From NCBI GenBank assembly GCA_031411835.1, contig JANOBV010000094.1:1-23392 (forward strand): a stretch of 23,392 nt of DNA, given 5' to 3'. The position numbers and the translations under genes are program-made. A model generated the notes under the pieces. That model was not told the DNA's origin, did no database searches, and saw nothing but the letters and a program-made list of their open reading frames with translations. This document shows positions 1-8,191 of the stretch, in pieces (position 1 is the first letter of the stretch; each line of letters starts with the position of its first letter). Origin of the DNA: JADKIH01 sp031411835 (GTDB lineage: Bacteria; Bacteroidota; Bacteroidia; AKYH767-A; 2013-40CM-41-45).

Positions 1-53
1 GCGAGGTAATTTAAGTCAAAAATCAGTTCCGATAGTTATCGGGATCAAAAGTC

Positions 54-98
54 AAAAATGGTCAAGGGTTGTACACAAACTCTTGACCATTTTTTTTG
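54..98. terminator. Probable bidirectional intrinsic terminator
   Basis: A 13-base arm at 54-66 (AAAAATGGTCAAG) pairs perfectly with 82-94 (CTTGACCATTTTT) around a 15-base loop, and T residues continue to 98. The A-rich left side gives a U run on the minus strand too. It could end both an unseen gene entering from the left and the leftward hflX transcript, although it is over 300 bases past the hflX stop. Confidence 0.65.
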
Positions 99-120
99 TG
101 TAAAGGATAGTGTGGAATAC

Positions 121-373
121 CGACCCTGAAAGGGTCGCATATTTGTAGCAAATGTTTACGCAAAAAATATTTTTGACCCTGAAGGGGTCACATTTTTTAA
201 ATGTGTATCAATTCGAAACATTGAATAACAAAAAACAAATCGTTTTTAATATTTATCATTAAAAATGTTGCGTCGAAAATCGAATTATATTTCCAAATCA
301 CATACGACCCCTCCGGGGTCGGTTCGATGCGGGAATTGTATTTTTCTACAAACATGCGACCCCTCTGGGGTCG
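121..373. repeat. Nested inverted-repeat element of four GACCC palindromes (REPIN-like)
   Basis: The gene-free 1-412 stretch holds four short palindromes: CGACCCTGAAAGGGTCG at 121-137, GACCCTGAAGGGGTC at 175-189, CGACCCCTCCGGGGTCG at 305-321 and CGACCCCTCTGGGGTCG at 357-373. The outer pair also shares flanking bases in inverted orientation: 121-147 matches the reverse complement of about 346-373, including CTACAAACATGCGACC. The inner pair is likewise inverted. The stretch can therefore fold as one large hairpin carrying smaller ones. This is the layout of paired REP sequences or a small MITE. No transposase is nearby. Outside this element and the terminator I see no gene in 1-412. Confidence 0.6.
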
Positions 374-412
374 GCTGATTACAAAATTGGAACCTTTTGA
401 CTTCTAAAAAAA

Positions 413-1573
413 CTACTGTATCGCATTCGGATACCTCGCATAATGCACCTTCTTCACTTCCTTCAGAATCTTCTCACGTAATTCTTCAATGTTTGCTTTT
501 TTCGATGCTGAAATAAAAATACAATTCAAATCCATTCTACTCATCCAACTACGTTTCAATTCTTCAAGCGAAATATTTTCTCTCGTGCTTGGTGTAAGAT
601 CGTCTTCTTCTTTTTCAACCCATTTGTATGCATCGATCTTATTCAAAACTAAGATCACTTTTTTATCTCCTGCTTTTATGTCAACCAATGTCTGATTCAC
701 AACATTGATCTGATCTTCAAACTGTGGATGAGAAATATCAACTACATGCAAGAGTAAATCAGCTTCACGAACTTCATCAAGTGTCGATTTAAATGACTCG
801 ATCAAATCATGAGGAAGTTTACGAATGAAACCTACAGTATCTGAAAGTAAAAACGGAATTCTATCATAAACGATCTTGCGAACAGTTGTATCGAGTGTTG
901 CAAATAATTTATTCTCTGCGAAAACTTCACTCTTACTTAGTAGTGTCATCAACGTTGATTTGCCAACGTTGGTATATCCAACTAAAGCAACACGAACCAT
1001 TTCTCCGCGTTGTTTTCTTTGTGTTTGTGCTTGCTTCTCAAATTCTTTCAGCTTCAATTTTAATTTCGAAAGTTTGTCTTTAATTACTCGGCGATCAGTT
1101 TCAATTTCCGATTCACCGGGACCACGCATACCAATTCCACCACGTTGCTTCTCTAAGTGAGTCCACATTCGTGTTAGTCGAGGTAATAAATATTGGTATT
1201 GAGCAAGCTCTACTTGCGCTTTCGCTTGTGCTGTTCGTGCACGATTTGCAAATATGTCAAGTATGAGATTGTTTCTGTCGAGCACTCTGCATTGAAGCAC
1301 TTCTTCAATATTTCTGATCTGTGAACCGCTCAACTCGTCATCGAAGATGGCGAGTTTCACATCGTTCTCTACCATGAAAACCCGGATCTGTTCCAACTTC
1401 CCGCTACCAATAAAGGTACGTGAATCCGGATGTTCCATTCTTTGTGTAAATCGCTTGAGAGTTTCTGCTCCTGCAGTTTCTGCAAGGAAAGCTAATTCAT
1501 CGAGATACTCACTTACCTGTTCTTCATTCTGATTTTTACTGATCAACCCTACGAGTACCGCTTTTTCTTTCAT
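413..1573 (-). CDS. hflX: GTPase HflX (ribosome-splitting/rescue GTPase)
   Basis: HflX is a ribosome-associated translational GTPase that splits stalled 70S particles under stress. This 386-aa protein has the family layout: an N-terminal HflX domain (about 1-190) with the hallmark stretch LAQYQYLLPRLTR near 123-135 and GGIGMRGPGESE at 145-156, then a basic coiled linker (about 163-190), then the G domain. The G motifs are complete: G1 GYTNVGKST at 199-207, a G2 threonine at 229/230, G3 DTVG at 245-248 and G4 NKID at 311-314. The ATG at 1573-1571 fits the usual N-terminus. Length is normal for Bacteroidota HflX. It appears monocistronic. The 139 bases upstream hold AT-rich microrepeats and no convincing promoter. 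Confidence 0.96.
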   Translation of the reverse strand: MKEKAVLVGLISKNQNEEQVSEYLDELAFLAETAGAETLKRFTQRMEHPDSRTFIGSGKLEQIRVFMVENDVKLAIFDDELSGSQIRNIEEVLQCRVLDRNNLILDIFANRARTAQAKAQVELAQYQYLLPRLTRMWTHLEKQRGGIGMRGPGESEIETDRRVIKDKLSKLKLKLKEFEKQAQTQRKQRGEMVRVALVGYTNVGKSTLMTLLSKSEVFAENKLFATLDTTVRKIVYDRIPFLLSDTVGFIRKLPHDLIESFKSTLDEVREADLLLHVVDISHPQFEDQINVVNQTLVDIKAGDKKVILVLNKIDAYKWVEKEEDDLTPSTRENISLEELKRSWMSRMDLNCIFISASKKANIEELREKILKEVKKVHYARYPNAIQ

Positions 1574-1593
1574 TTATTAAATATTTGTGAGAG

Positions 1594-1711
1594 GTAATTA
1601 GTAATTAGTAATTAGTAAGTAGAAAGTAGAAAGTAGTAATTAGCACGACTTACTAATTTTCAAAAGAACGTTCACTATTCTCTATTCTCTATTCACTATT
1701 CTCTATTCGTT
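1594..1711. repeat. Low-complexity tandem microrepeats between hflX and the cytochrome gene
   Basis: Two runs occupy most of this gap. About 1594-1637 repeats GTAATTA and then AGAAAGT units. About 1671-1711 repeats CTATTCT/CTATTCA heptamers. The second run abuts the stop codon of the cytochrome gene. Runs like this change length by slippage. No function is visible. Confidence 0.6.
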
Positions 1712-1712
1712 A

Positions 1713-2345
1713 TTATTTAGTTTTAAGTGTTTCGACGAATTTCGAAACAGCTGCAATATTTTCATCTGAAATAGTAACAGCGTATCCCGGCATTTTTCCT
1801 TTGCTTCCTTCTCTCACCATTTGTTGAATATCATCGTAACTGAATTGTGTATGTGTAAGATCTTTTGCGCCACGATACATTTTCTTTCCATCAGCACCAT
1901 GACAAAATGCACAATTTTCAAAATAGGTTTGTGCTCCTAATGCATTTTCAGAATCGACATTTCCTGTTATTGAAACTTTAGCAGGAATAAATGGTTTGTT
2001 CTTACTCGCCTCTGACATTCCGTAAGCGCCAACAATCAAAAGGAGCGAAAGCAATGCTAGTCCTTTGTTTTGTTTTTTGAAACCGATCATTGCAATTGGT
2101 ATGCTTAAGAAAACAAAAACAAGTTTGATGATTTGGAGCATTTTTATCCCACCAAGAATTACAAATAACCAAATTCCGGTAACAAGGAAAAGTGTACTGA
2201 TGATCATTTCCGGAACTTTTGTTACTTTGCTGTATCGCTCTAACATACCTTTGCTTGTAAAAAGTAAGATCGTTTTGATCACATAGGTCAGTAAAAAGAG
2301 CATTACTGAAATTCCGTGAATGCGGGCGAGTAAATTTGAGTCCAT
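1713..2345 (-). CDS. Membrane protein with C-terminal cytochrome c domain (SirB-like N-terminus)
   Basis: This 210-aa protein joins a four-helix membrane module to a mono-heme cytochrome c domain. Hydrophobic segments lie at roughly 10-30, 47-67, 72-90 and 96-112, and His10 near the start of helix 1 may matter. The size and helix pattern recall the SirB family, which is an impression rather than a proven match. After a linker, CAFCH at 145-149 is the heme-attachment motif and Met185 in KMPGY is the likely distal ligand. The heme domain should face the periplasm, so an electron-transfer role at the inner membrane is likely, with partners unknown. The start is ATG at 2345. No respiratory genes adjoin it. 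Confidence 0.8.
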   Translation of the reverse strand: MDSNLLARIHGISVMLFLLTYVIKTILLFTSKGMLERYSKVTKVPEMIISTLFLVTGIWLFVILGGIKMLQIIKLVFVFLSIPIAMIGFKKQNKGLALLSLLLIVGAYGMSEASKNKPFIPAKVSITGNVDSENALGAQTYFENCAFCHGADGKKMYRGAKDLTHTQFSYDDIQQMVREGSKGKMPGYAVTISDENIAAVSKFVETLKTK

Positions 2346-2477
2346 CTGTAGTAGTTTGTGGTAAAAATAGGAAAAAACTAATCAATACTTCAAATTATAC
2401 ATTCAAAGCTTTATATTGTACTTTCCTAAATCATAAGGGAACTATTCCAATTTCCCTTTGTTAACTTTAAAAAATCA

Positions 2478-3650
2478 ATGAAGAAATTAGTCTTATTCCA
2501 ACTGCTTTTCACTCTCTCCTTTAGACTTAGCGCTCAATATACTGCTATTGGGCATCGCTCAGAAGCCTTCAATGACGTTTCCCGCAACAGAACTGTAACA
2601 TGCGAAATATATTATCCTGCTGATATATCGGGAAATAATGTTGCAGTTGTTTCTGATACGGCTCACTTTCCTGTTTTGGTTTTTGGACATGGATTTGTAA
2701 TGGCCTATACCTCCTACATGACACTGAAAGACTCACTTGTAAGCCGGGGTTACATCATGGCATTCCCAACTACTGAAACAAGTTTTTCACCTTCACATCT
2801 TGAATTTGGAAAAGATATTGCTTTCGTTGCAGAACAAATTCAATTGTCAAATACAAATTCTGCAGATCTGTTTTATAACCGTGTTGCAACAACCACATGT
2901 GTCATGGGACACTCTATGGGCGGAGGCGCGAGTTTTTTATCTGTTCCTTTTTATAGCGGAATAACTGCAATTGCAAATCTTGCTGCTGCCGAAACAAATC
3001 CTTCTGCTGTTAGTGCTGCATCTACATTGACAATCCCAACACTGATAATTGCAGGCGGAAATGATTGCATTACACCTGCAGCAACAAATCAATTGCTGAT
3101 GTATAATGCAATCACTAATTCATGTAAGAATTTAATTTCCATCAATGGCGCGAGTCATTGTCAAATGGGCGACTTCAATTTTAATTGCAGCTTAGGTGAA
3201 GCTACTTGTTCTCCTTCTGCTTCTATCACACGTGAATTCCAACAACAAAAAATTCTGCAATATCTTTCGCCATGGCTCGATGCAGTTTTAAAAGATAATT
3301 GTCAAGCAGGAATCGACTTTCAAACTTTGCGTGATAACGATACGACTATTACTTATTTGCAATTTTGTAATCTTTGTTCTTCTACTAATGTGAATAATGA
3401 ATTTGCAACACGACTAATTGTTTCGCCTAATCCATTCGATAATTTTATAAAAATCGATCTAGGTGAAAACGTGTCTGAAATTCAAGCTTCTATTTTTGAT
3501 TTAGGCGGGAGACTTGTGAAGAAGCAATTCTTCTACAGCCAAAAGTCGATTCTCATTGACAATTTAAGACTTTCTCATGGTGCTTATCTTGTGCAATTGT
3601 TAAATGTAGTTAAAGGCGAAAAAAAACAAGTTCTAGTAATTAAAAACTAG
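2478..3650 (+). CDS. Secreted cutinase/chlorophyllase-like alpha/beta hydrolase with T9SS sorting domain
   Basis: A 390-aa exported serine esterase. The N-terminal signal peptide ends near LSAQ (residues 17-20). The catalytic domain (about 21-290) shows FGHG at 69-72 (likely oxyanion region), the nucleophile elbow GHSMGGG at 144-150 with Ser146, Asp196 in GGNDCITP and His227 in NGASHCQ. The PTLII...D...P and NGASH layout resembles actinobacterial cutinases and polyester hydrolases, and the N-terminal GHRS...RNRT...EIYYP resembles PAF-acetylhydrolase/chlorophyllase relatives. Residues about 310-390 form a T9SS type A sorting domain beginning VSPNPFDN, so the enzyme should be surface-attached or released. 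The aromatic clamp Trp that follows the elbow in PET hydrolases is not evident. The substrate is unknown; the esterase call is firm. Confidence 0.85.
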   Translation: MKKLVLFQLLFTLSFRLSAQYTAIGHRSEAFNDVSRNRTVTCEIYYPADISGNNVAVVSDTAHFPVLVFGHGFVMAYTSYMTLKDSLVSRGYIMAFPTTETSFSPSHLEFGKDIAFVAEQIQLSNTNSADLFYNRVATTTCVMGHSMGGGASFLSVPFYSGITAIANLAAAETNPSAVSAASTLTIPTLIIAGGNDCITPAATNQLLMYNAITNSCKNLISINGASHCQMGDFNFNCSLGEATCSPSASITREFQQQKILQYLSPWLDAVLKDNCQAGIDFQTLRDNDTTITYLQFCNLCSSTNVNNEFATRLIVSPNPFDNFIKIDLGENVSEIQASIFDLGGRLVKKQFFYSQKSILIDNLRLSHGAYLVQLLNVVKGEKKQVLVIKN

Positions 3651-3698
3651 GCTTTTCAAATGCCTAAAATCTTATCTTTCCCGACTTAATTCATCATT

Positions 3699-6600
3699 AT
3701 GAAAAGAATAATTACGCTTGTTCTCTTTGCATTATTTGCATTGCAAAATTTTGCACAAGAGACTTTTCCTGTCAATGGTACTGCTGATCCGCGACATACA
3801 ATCTATGCTTTCAAAAATGCTGTCGTACATACAGATTATAAAACATCCATTCAAGCGGCAACATTATTAATTCAAGATGGGAAAATTCTGAATTCAGGAA
3901 CCGATATTTCTATTCCGACGAATGCAGTTGTATTTGATCTGAAAGGAAAACATATTTATCCGTCGCTTATTGATATTTTTAGCGACTATGGAATAAGTGA
4001 AGTAAAACGTTCAACTGAGCCTGATCGCGCACCTCAATTTATTTCAAATACAAAAGGTGCATATAATTGGAATCAAGCTGTGAAATCTGAGTATGATGCT
4101 TATCGCAACTTCAACGTTGATTCTAAAAAAGCGGAGGAGTTACGTAAAATGGGATTCGGTACTGTGATGAGTATATTGCGCGACGGAATTGTTCGCGGAA
4201 CTTCAACTGTTGTAATGCTTGGCGATGAAAGAGAAAATGAAATGATCATTCGTGATCGAGCAGCTTCAAATTTTTCTTTCAACAAAGGAAGTTCAACGCA
4301 GGATTATCCGGCTTCTTTGATGGGATCAATTGCTCTTCTTCGCCAGACTTACTATGATGCTGATTGGTATACTAAAGGCGGATATAAAGAAGAGTTTAAT
4401 ATTTCTCTTGATGCTTTCAACAAAAACAAATCGTTGCCGCAAGTATTCGAAGCAAATGATAAACAAAATGTTTTACGTGTAAATAGACTTGGAAGTGAAT
4501 TCGGAGTAAGTTTTATTGTCAAAGGTGGTGGCGATGAATACGAACGCATCGATGAAATAAAAAATGCGGGCAATTCACTTATTGTTCCTTTGAATTTTCC
4601 CGATGGTTATGATATCGCAGATCCGTATGAAGCTGTGAATGTTTCATTGCATCAAATGAAAGCGTGGGAATTAGCCCCCACAAATCCGGGTGTATTGGCT
4701 TCGAAAAATATTCCATTCGCAATTACTACATCTGATCTTAAAAACAAAACAGATTTTTGGAAAAATCTTCGTAAGGCAATTGAAAATGGTTTAACTGAAG
4801 AAGATGCAATCAAAGCGTTAACTTATACTCCTGCATCACTTTTGAAAATGGATGATCAAATCGGATCGTTGAAAAATAATATGTTGGCGAATTTTATTAT
4901 CACGTCAACAAACATTACGAATAAAGACAATCAAATTTTTGAAAACTGGGTTAATGGAAAACGTTATCAGATTACTGACCCATTACTGGGTGATGTAAGA
5001 GGAAATTATTCTTTGAACATTAACAATCAAAAATCACTACGATTAAAAATCGGTGGCGAAATACATTCACCGGAAGCATTTTTATACGAAGACACTACTG
5101 CTGCAAAAATTTCTTTCTCACGACAAGGCGCTGTTGTTACCATGCAATTGGAATTGAAAAAGGTTGAGCCGAAAGGGAATTATCGCTTGACAGGTGATGC
5201 AAGTACTGTAAACTGGAATGGTAATGTTTTACTTCCTTCTGCTGAATGGGGAAAGTGGTCGATGAAATTAGACTCTTCTTTCATTGCTCCACTTGCAAAA
5301 GTTGATTCATCAAAAAAAGTTAGTCCGAATGGTGTAGTGTATTTTCCCAACATGTCTTATGGTTGGAAAGAGCTTCCAAAAGCCAAAACATATCTGATCA
5401 CAAATGCAACTGTATGGACGAATGAGAAAGACGGTATCTTGAAAAATACTGATGTGCTCATTGAGAATGGAAAAATAAAATTGATCGGAAAAAATATTAC
5501 ACCTCCAACAGGATGTGAAGTAACGGATGGAACGAACTTGCATGTTACGCCAGGGATCATCGACGAGCATTCACACATTGCAGTCTCTGATCAAGTGAAT
5601 GAAGGTACTCAATCATCAAGTGCAGAAGTTCGAATCGGCGATGTTGTTGATGCAGATGATATTCAAATTTACAGACAACTTTCAGGTGGTGTAACTACAT
5701 CGCATTTGTTACATGGTAGTGCAAATGCTATCGGTGGACAAACACAATTGATTAAATTACGTTGGGGACAAGCGCCTGAGAAATTAAAATTTGAAGGGGC
5801 TCCGGGTTTCATCAAGTTCGCGCTTGGTGAAAATGTGAAGCAAAGCAATTGGGGCGATAATCAAGTGACGCGTTTCCCGCAAACCCGTATGGGCGTTGAA
5901 CAAGTGTATTGGGATTATTTTACAAGAGCAAGTATTTACAATGCAAAGATGAAAGCTGCAGCATTGCCCGGAACTGTTTCTGCAATTCCTGTTCGTCGCG
6001 ATCTTGATCTGGATGCTTTGGTAGAGATCATGAAAGGAAAACGATTCATTACTTGTCATAGTTATATTCAAAGTGAGATCAATATGCTAATGCATGTTGC
6101 AGACTCTTTCGGTTTCAAAGTAAATACATTCACACACATTCTTGAAGGCTATAAAGTCGCAGACAAAATGAAGGCTCACGGCGTAAGCGGTGTTTCAACT
6201 TTTAGTGACTGGTGGGCATATAAGTTTGAAGTGTATGAAGCGATTCCGTATAATGGACCGATCATGCATAAAGTTGGATTGAATGTTTCGTATAATTCCG
6301 ATGATGCTGAAATGGCTCGACGTTTAAATCAAGAAGCTGCGAAAGCTGTAATGTATGGCGGCATCAGTGAAGAAGAGGCATTCAAGTTTGTGACGCTTAA
6401 TCCAGCAAAGATGTTGCACATCGATGATCGCACAGGAAGCTTACAAGTTGGTAAAGATGGTGATGTTGTTGTGTGGAATGATAATCCACTTTCAATTTAT
6501 GCAAAGCCATTGCAGACTTACGTCGATGGAATAAAATATTTTGATGTGAAACAAGATGAAATTCTTCGTAGAGAAATTACAGCAGAGAAAGCGCGATTGA

Positions 6601-6710
6601 TGCAAAAAATGATCGATGCAAAAAATAGAGGCGAGTCAACACAAAAACCTGTTTTCAAAGCATTAGAATTGAAACATTGCAATGATTCAGAATTATCAAT
6701 GCCACGTTGA
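3699..6710 (+). CDS. Secreted two-domain amidohydrolase family protein (imidazolonepropionase/prolidase-like)
   Basis: A 1003-aa protein with a signal peptide (cleavage near QNFAQ, residues 17-20) and two amidohydrolase-like halves. The C-terminal half (about 565-980) keeps the metal ligands: DEHSH with His624 and His626, His787 in ITCHSY, His813 in FTHILEG and Asp868/869 in NSDDAE. The N-terminal half (about 30-430) has the fold signatures (GKHIYPSLID, ALTYTPASLLKMDDQIGSL) but Phe94 and Asp96 stand where HxH belongs, so it is probably non-catalytic. COG1228 relatives include imidazolonepropionase and Xaa-Pro-type dipeptidases; the substrate here is not determined. It heads a run with the next two genes. 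The following ORF starts 19 bases after its stop. Confidence 0.85.
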   Translation: MKRIITLVLFALFALQNFAQETFPVNGTADPRHTIYAFKNAVVHTDYKTSIQAATLLIQDGKILNSGTDISIPTNAVVFDLKGKHIYPSLIDIFSDYGISEVKRSTEPDRAPQFISNTKGAYNWNQAVKSEYDAYRNFNVDSKKAEELRKMGFGTVMSILRDGIVRGTSTVVMLGDERENEMIIRDRAASNFSFNKGSSTQDYPASLMGSIALLRQTYYDADWYTKGGYKEEFNISLDAFNKNKSLPQVFEANDKQNVLRVNRLGSEFGVSFIVKGGGDEYERIDEIKNAGNSLIVPLNFPDGYDIADPYEAVNVSLHQMKAWELAPTNPGVLASKNIPFAITTSDLKNKTDFWKNLRKAIENGLTEEDAIKALTYTPASLLKMDDQIGSLKNNMLANFIITSTNITNKDNQIFENWVNGKRYQITDPLLGDVRGNYSLNINNQKSLRLKIGGEIHSPEAFLYEDTTAAKISFSRQGAVVTMQLELKKVEPKGNYRLTGDASTVNWNGNVLLPSAEWGKWSMKLDSSFIAPLAKVDSSKKVSPNGVVYFPNMSYGWKELPKAKTYLITNATVWTNEKDGILKNTDVLIENGKIKLIGKNITPPTGCEVTDGTNLHVTPGIIDEHSHIAVSDQVNEGTQSSSAEVRIGDVVDADDIQIYRQLSGGVTTSHLLHGSANAIGGQTQLIKLRWGQAPEKLKFEGAPGFIKFALGENVKQSNWGDNQVTRFPQTRMGVEQVYWDYFTRASIYNAKMKAAALPGTVSAIPVRRDLDLDALVEIMKGKRFITCHSYIQSEINMLMHVADSFGFKVNTFTHILEGYKVADKMKAHGVSGVSTFSDWWAYKFEVYEAIPYNGPIMHKVGLNVSYNSDDAEMARRLNQEAAKAVMYGGISEEEAFKFVTLNPAKMLHIDDRTGSLQVGKDGDVVVWNDNPLSIYAKPLQTYVDGIKYFDVKQDEILRREITAEKARLMQKMIDAKNRGESTQKPVFKALELKHCNDSELSMPR

Positions 6711-6729
6711 TTTTTATAAAAGAAAGAAA

Positions 6730-8061
6730 ATGAAAAAAACACTATATATCATTTTATGTGCATTTAGTATTTCAGCAAATGCACAACGACCGGCTCCTGC
6801 GCCTGCACAATCGCAACGAATTTTGATCATGAATGGCATTGCTCATTTAGGAAATGGAAAAGTGATTGAAAACTCAGCGATCGGATTTGAAAGTGGAAAA
6901 CTTACATTGGTTGCCGATGCTACTGTCATTCGTTTAGACAAATCAAAATTCGATAAGGTAATCGATGCTCAGGGAAAACATGTTTATCCCGGATTAATAG
7001 AGTGTAATTCGACTCTCGGTCTTACTGAGATCGATCTTGTTCGTTCAACACTCGACAACAATGAAGTTGGTGAAATGAATCCGAATGTTCGTAGTTTGAT
7101 CGCTTACAATACGGATTCACGAATTATTCCTACTGTTCGTTCCAATGGTGTTTTACTTGCGCAAGTTGTTCCTTCCGGTGGAGTGATCAGTGGACAGTCG
7201 AGCGTAATGCAATTGGATGCATGGAACTGGGAAGATGCTGCTTACAAAGCTGATGAAGGAATTCATTTGAACTGGCCACGGATGTATGTTTACAAAGGCG
7301 GAAATTCAGATCCGGAAGATGTGCAACGTAACAAGATCCAAAAAAATCTGAATGATCTTCAATTGTATTTTGATGAAGCAAAAGCTTTCGCCCAAAATGC
7401 ATCGACAGTATCTTCTGCAAATCTTGGTGCAAATTCAAAATTAACTGCCGATCAGAATTTGAAATTCGAAGCAATGCGTGGATTGTTCAATGGAAGTAAA
7501 ACTCTATATGTTCATTGCGATTATGTAAAAGAAATTATCAGTGCAGTAGCATTGGCAGATAAATTCGGAATGAGATTAGTGATCGTTGGCGGAACAGATT
7601 CGTATCGTGTTATAGATCTTTTGAAATCGAAAAATGTTTCTATTATTCTTGGCCGTACGCATTCTCTCCCGCCGCGAGAAGATGATGATGTGGATCTTCC
7701 ATATAAATTACCTTCGATTTTAGCGAAAGCGGGAATAACTTATACTGTAAGCACACATGGTTCATGGCAAGCGAGAAATCTTGCATTCAATGCCGGGACA
7801 AGTGCAGCTTACGGTGTGTCGAAAGAAGATGCATTGATGAGTATCACTTTGAATGCTGCAAAAATTTTAGGCATCGGAGCAACAGTAGGATCGTTAGAAG
7901 AAGGAAAAGATGCAACATTGATCATTAATGATGGTGATGTTTTAGATATGAGAACTAATCATGTTGTGAATGCTTTCATCAATGGTAGAGAGCTCGACCT
8001 TGATAATATTCAAAAGCAGTTGAATAAAACTTACGAAACGAAATACGGAATTAAGAAATAA
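6730..8061 (+). CDS. Amidohydrolase-like periplasmic protein lacking the HxH metal site
   Basis: The start is placed at ATG 6730 because it gives a clean signal peptide (MKKTLYIILCAFSISANAQ). An in-frame ATG at 6682 lies inside the preceding gene and would bury the signal. The 443-aa product has the amidohydrolase outline: an N-terminal composite beta domain, GKHVYPGLI at 82-90, and a C-terminal LNAAKILGIG...GSLEEGKDA stretch. However the usual DxHxH becomes E91-C-N93-S-T95, and the later catalytic Asp region reads STHGSWQARN. It therefore resembles the degenerate N-terminal half of the upstream protein rather than its active half. It may be a structural partner of that enzyme. Tight spacing (19 bases) indicates co-transcription. 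Confidence 0.75.
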   Translation: MKKTLYIILCAFSISANAQRPAPAPAQSQRILIMNGIAHLGNGKVIENSAIGFESGKLTLVADATVIRLDKSKFDKVIDAQGKHVYPGLIECNSTLGLTEIDLVRSTLDNNEVGEMNPNVRSLIAYNTDSRIIPTVRSNGVLLAQVVPSGGVISGQSSVMQLDAWNWEDAAYKADEGIHLNWPRMYVYKGGNSDPEDVQRNKIQKNLNDLQLYFDEAKAFAQNASTVSSANLGANSKLTADQNLKFEAMRGLFNGSKTLYVHCDYVKEIISAVALADKFGMRLVIVGGTDSYRVIDLLKSKNVSIILGRTHSLPPREDDDVDLPYKLPSILAKAGITYTVSTHGSWQARNLAFNAGTSAAYGVSKEDALMSITLNAAKILGIGATVGSLEEGKDATLIINDGDVLDMRTNHVVNAFINGRELDLDNIQKQLNKTYETKYGIKK

Positions 8062-8075
8062 TTTAGTGAATGGTG

Positions 8076-8171
8076 AGTGGTAAGTAGTAAGTAGAACTAC
8101 TTGCCTTAATATTTATCTCTCATTGAATCAAGAAATACAGAGTCAATTTCCAAGTATTGCTACTTACCACT
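8076..8171. repeat. Inverted repeat in the gap before the DPP III gene
   Basis: AGTGGTAAGTAG at 8076-8087 has a perfect 12-base inverted copy at 8160-8171 (CTACTTACCACT), with an extra GTAAGTAG beside the left arm. Base content resembles the microrepeats near 1594-1637. It could fold in the transcript between the amidohydrolase-like gene and the peptidase gene. No strong U run follows, so a terminator role is doubtful. Confidence 0.45.
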
Positions 8172-8191
8172 TACCCAAAAATAGAATCAGA

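Noticed and set aside
121..373. The GACCC palindromes as individual terminators of hflX
   Set aside because: None is followed by a T run and they are arranged as inverted pairs; the hairpin at 54-98 is a better terminator.
2478..3650. Calling the esterase a PET hydrolase
   Set aside because: The GHSMGGG elbow is shared by many cutinase and chlorophyllase relatives, and the characteristic clamp Trp is not visible.
5784..6071. 95-aa minus-strand ORF inside the amidohydrolase gene
   Set aside because: It lies antisense to a region with conserved catalytic motifs, has no signal or recognisable domain, and resembles several other antisense open frames here that arise from codon use.
6682..6729. 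Upstream ATG for the second amidohydrolase-like gene
   Set aside because: It overlaps the end of the previous gene and puts 16 polar residues before an obvious signal peptide starting at 6730.
8123..8191. TTG-initiated extension of DPP III
   Set aside because: It would place 23 residues before a clear lipoprotein signal with lipobox ITAC, and it runs through the intergenic inverted repeat.
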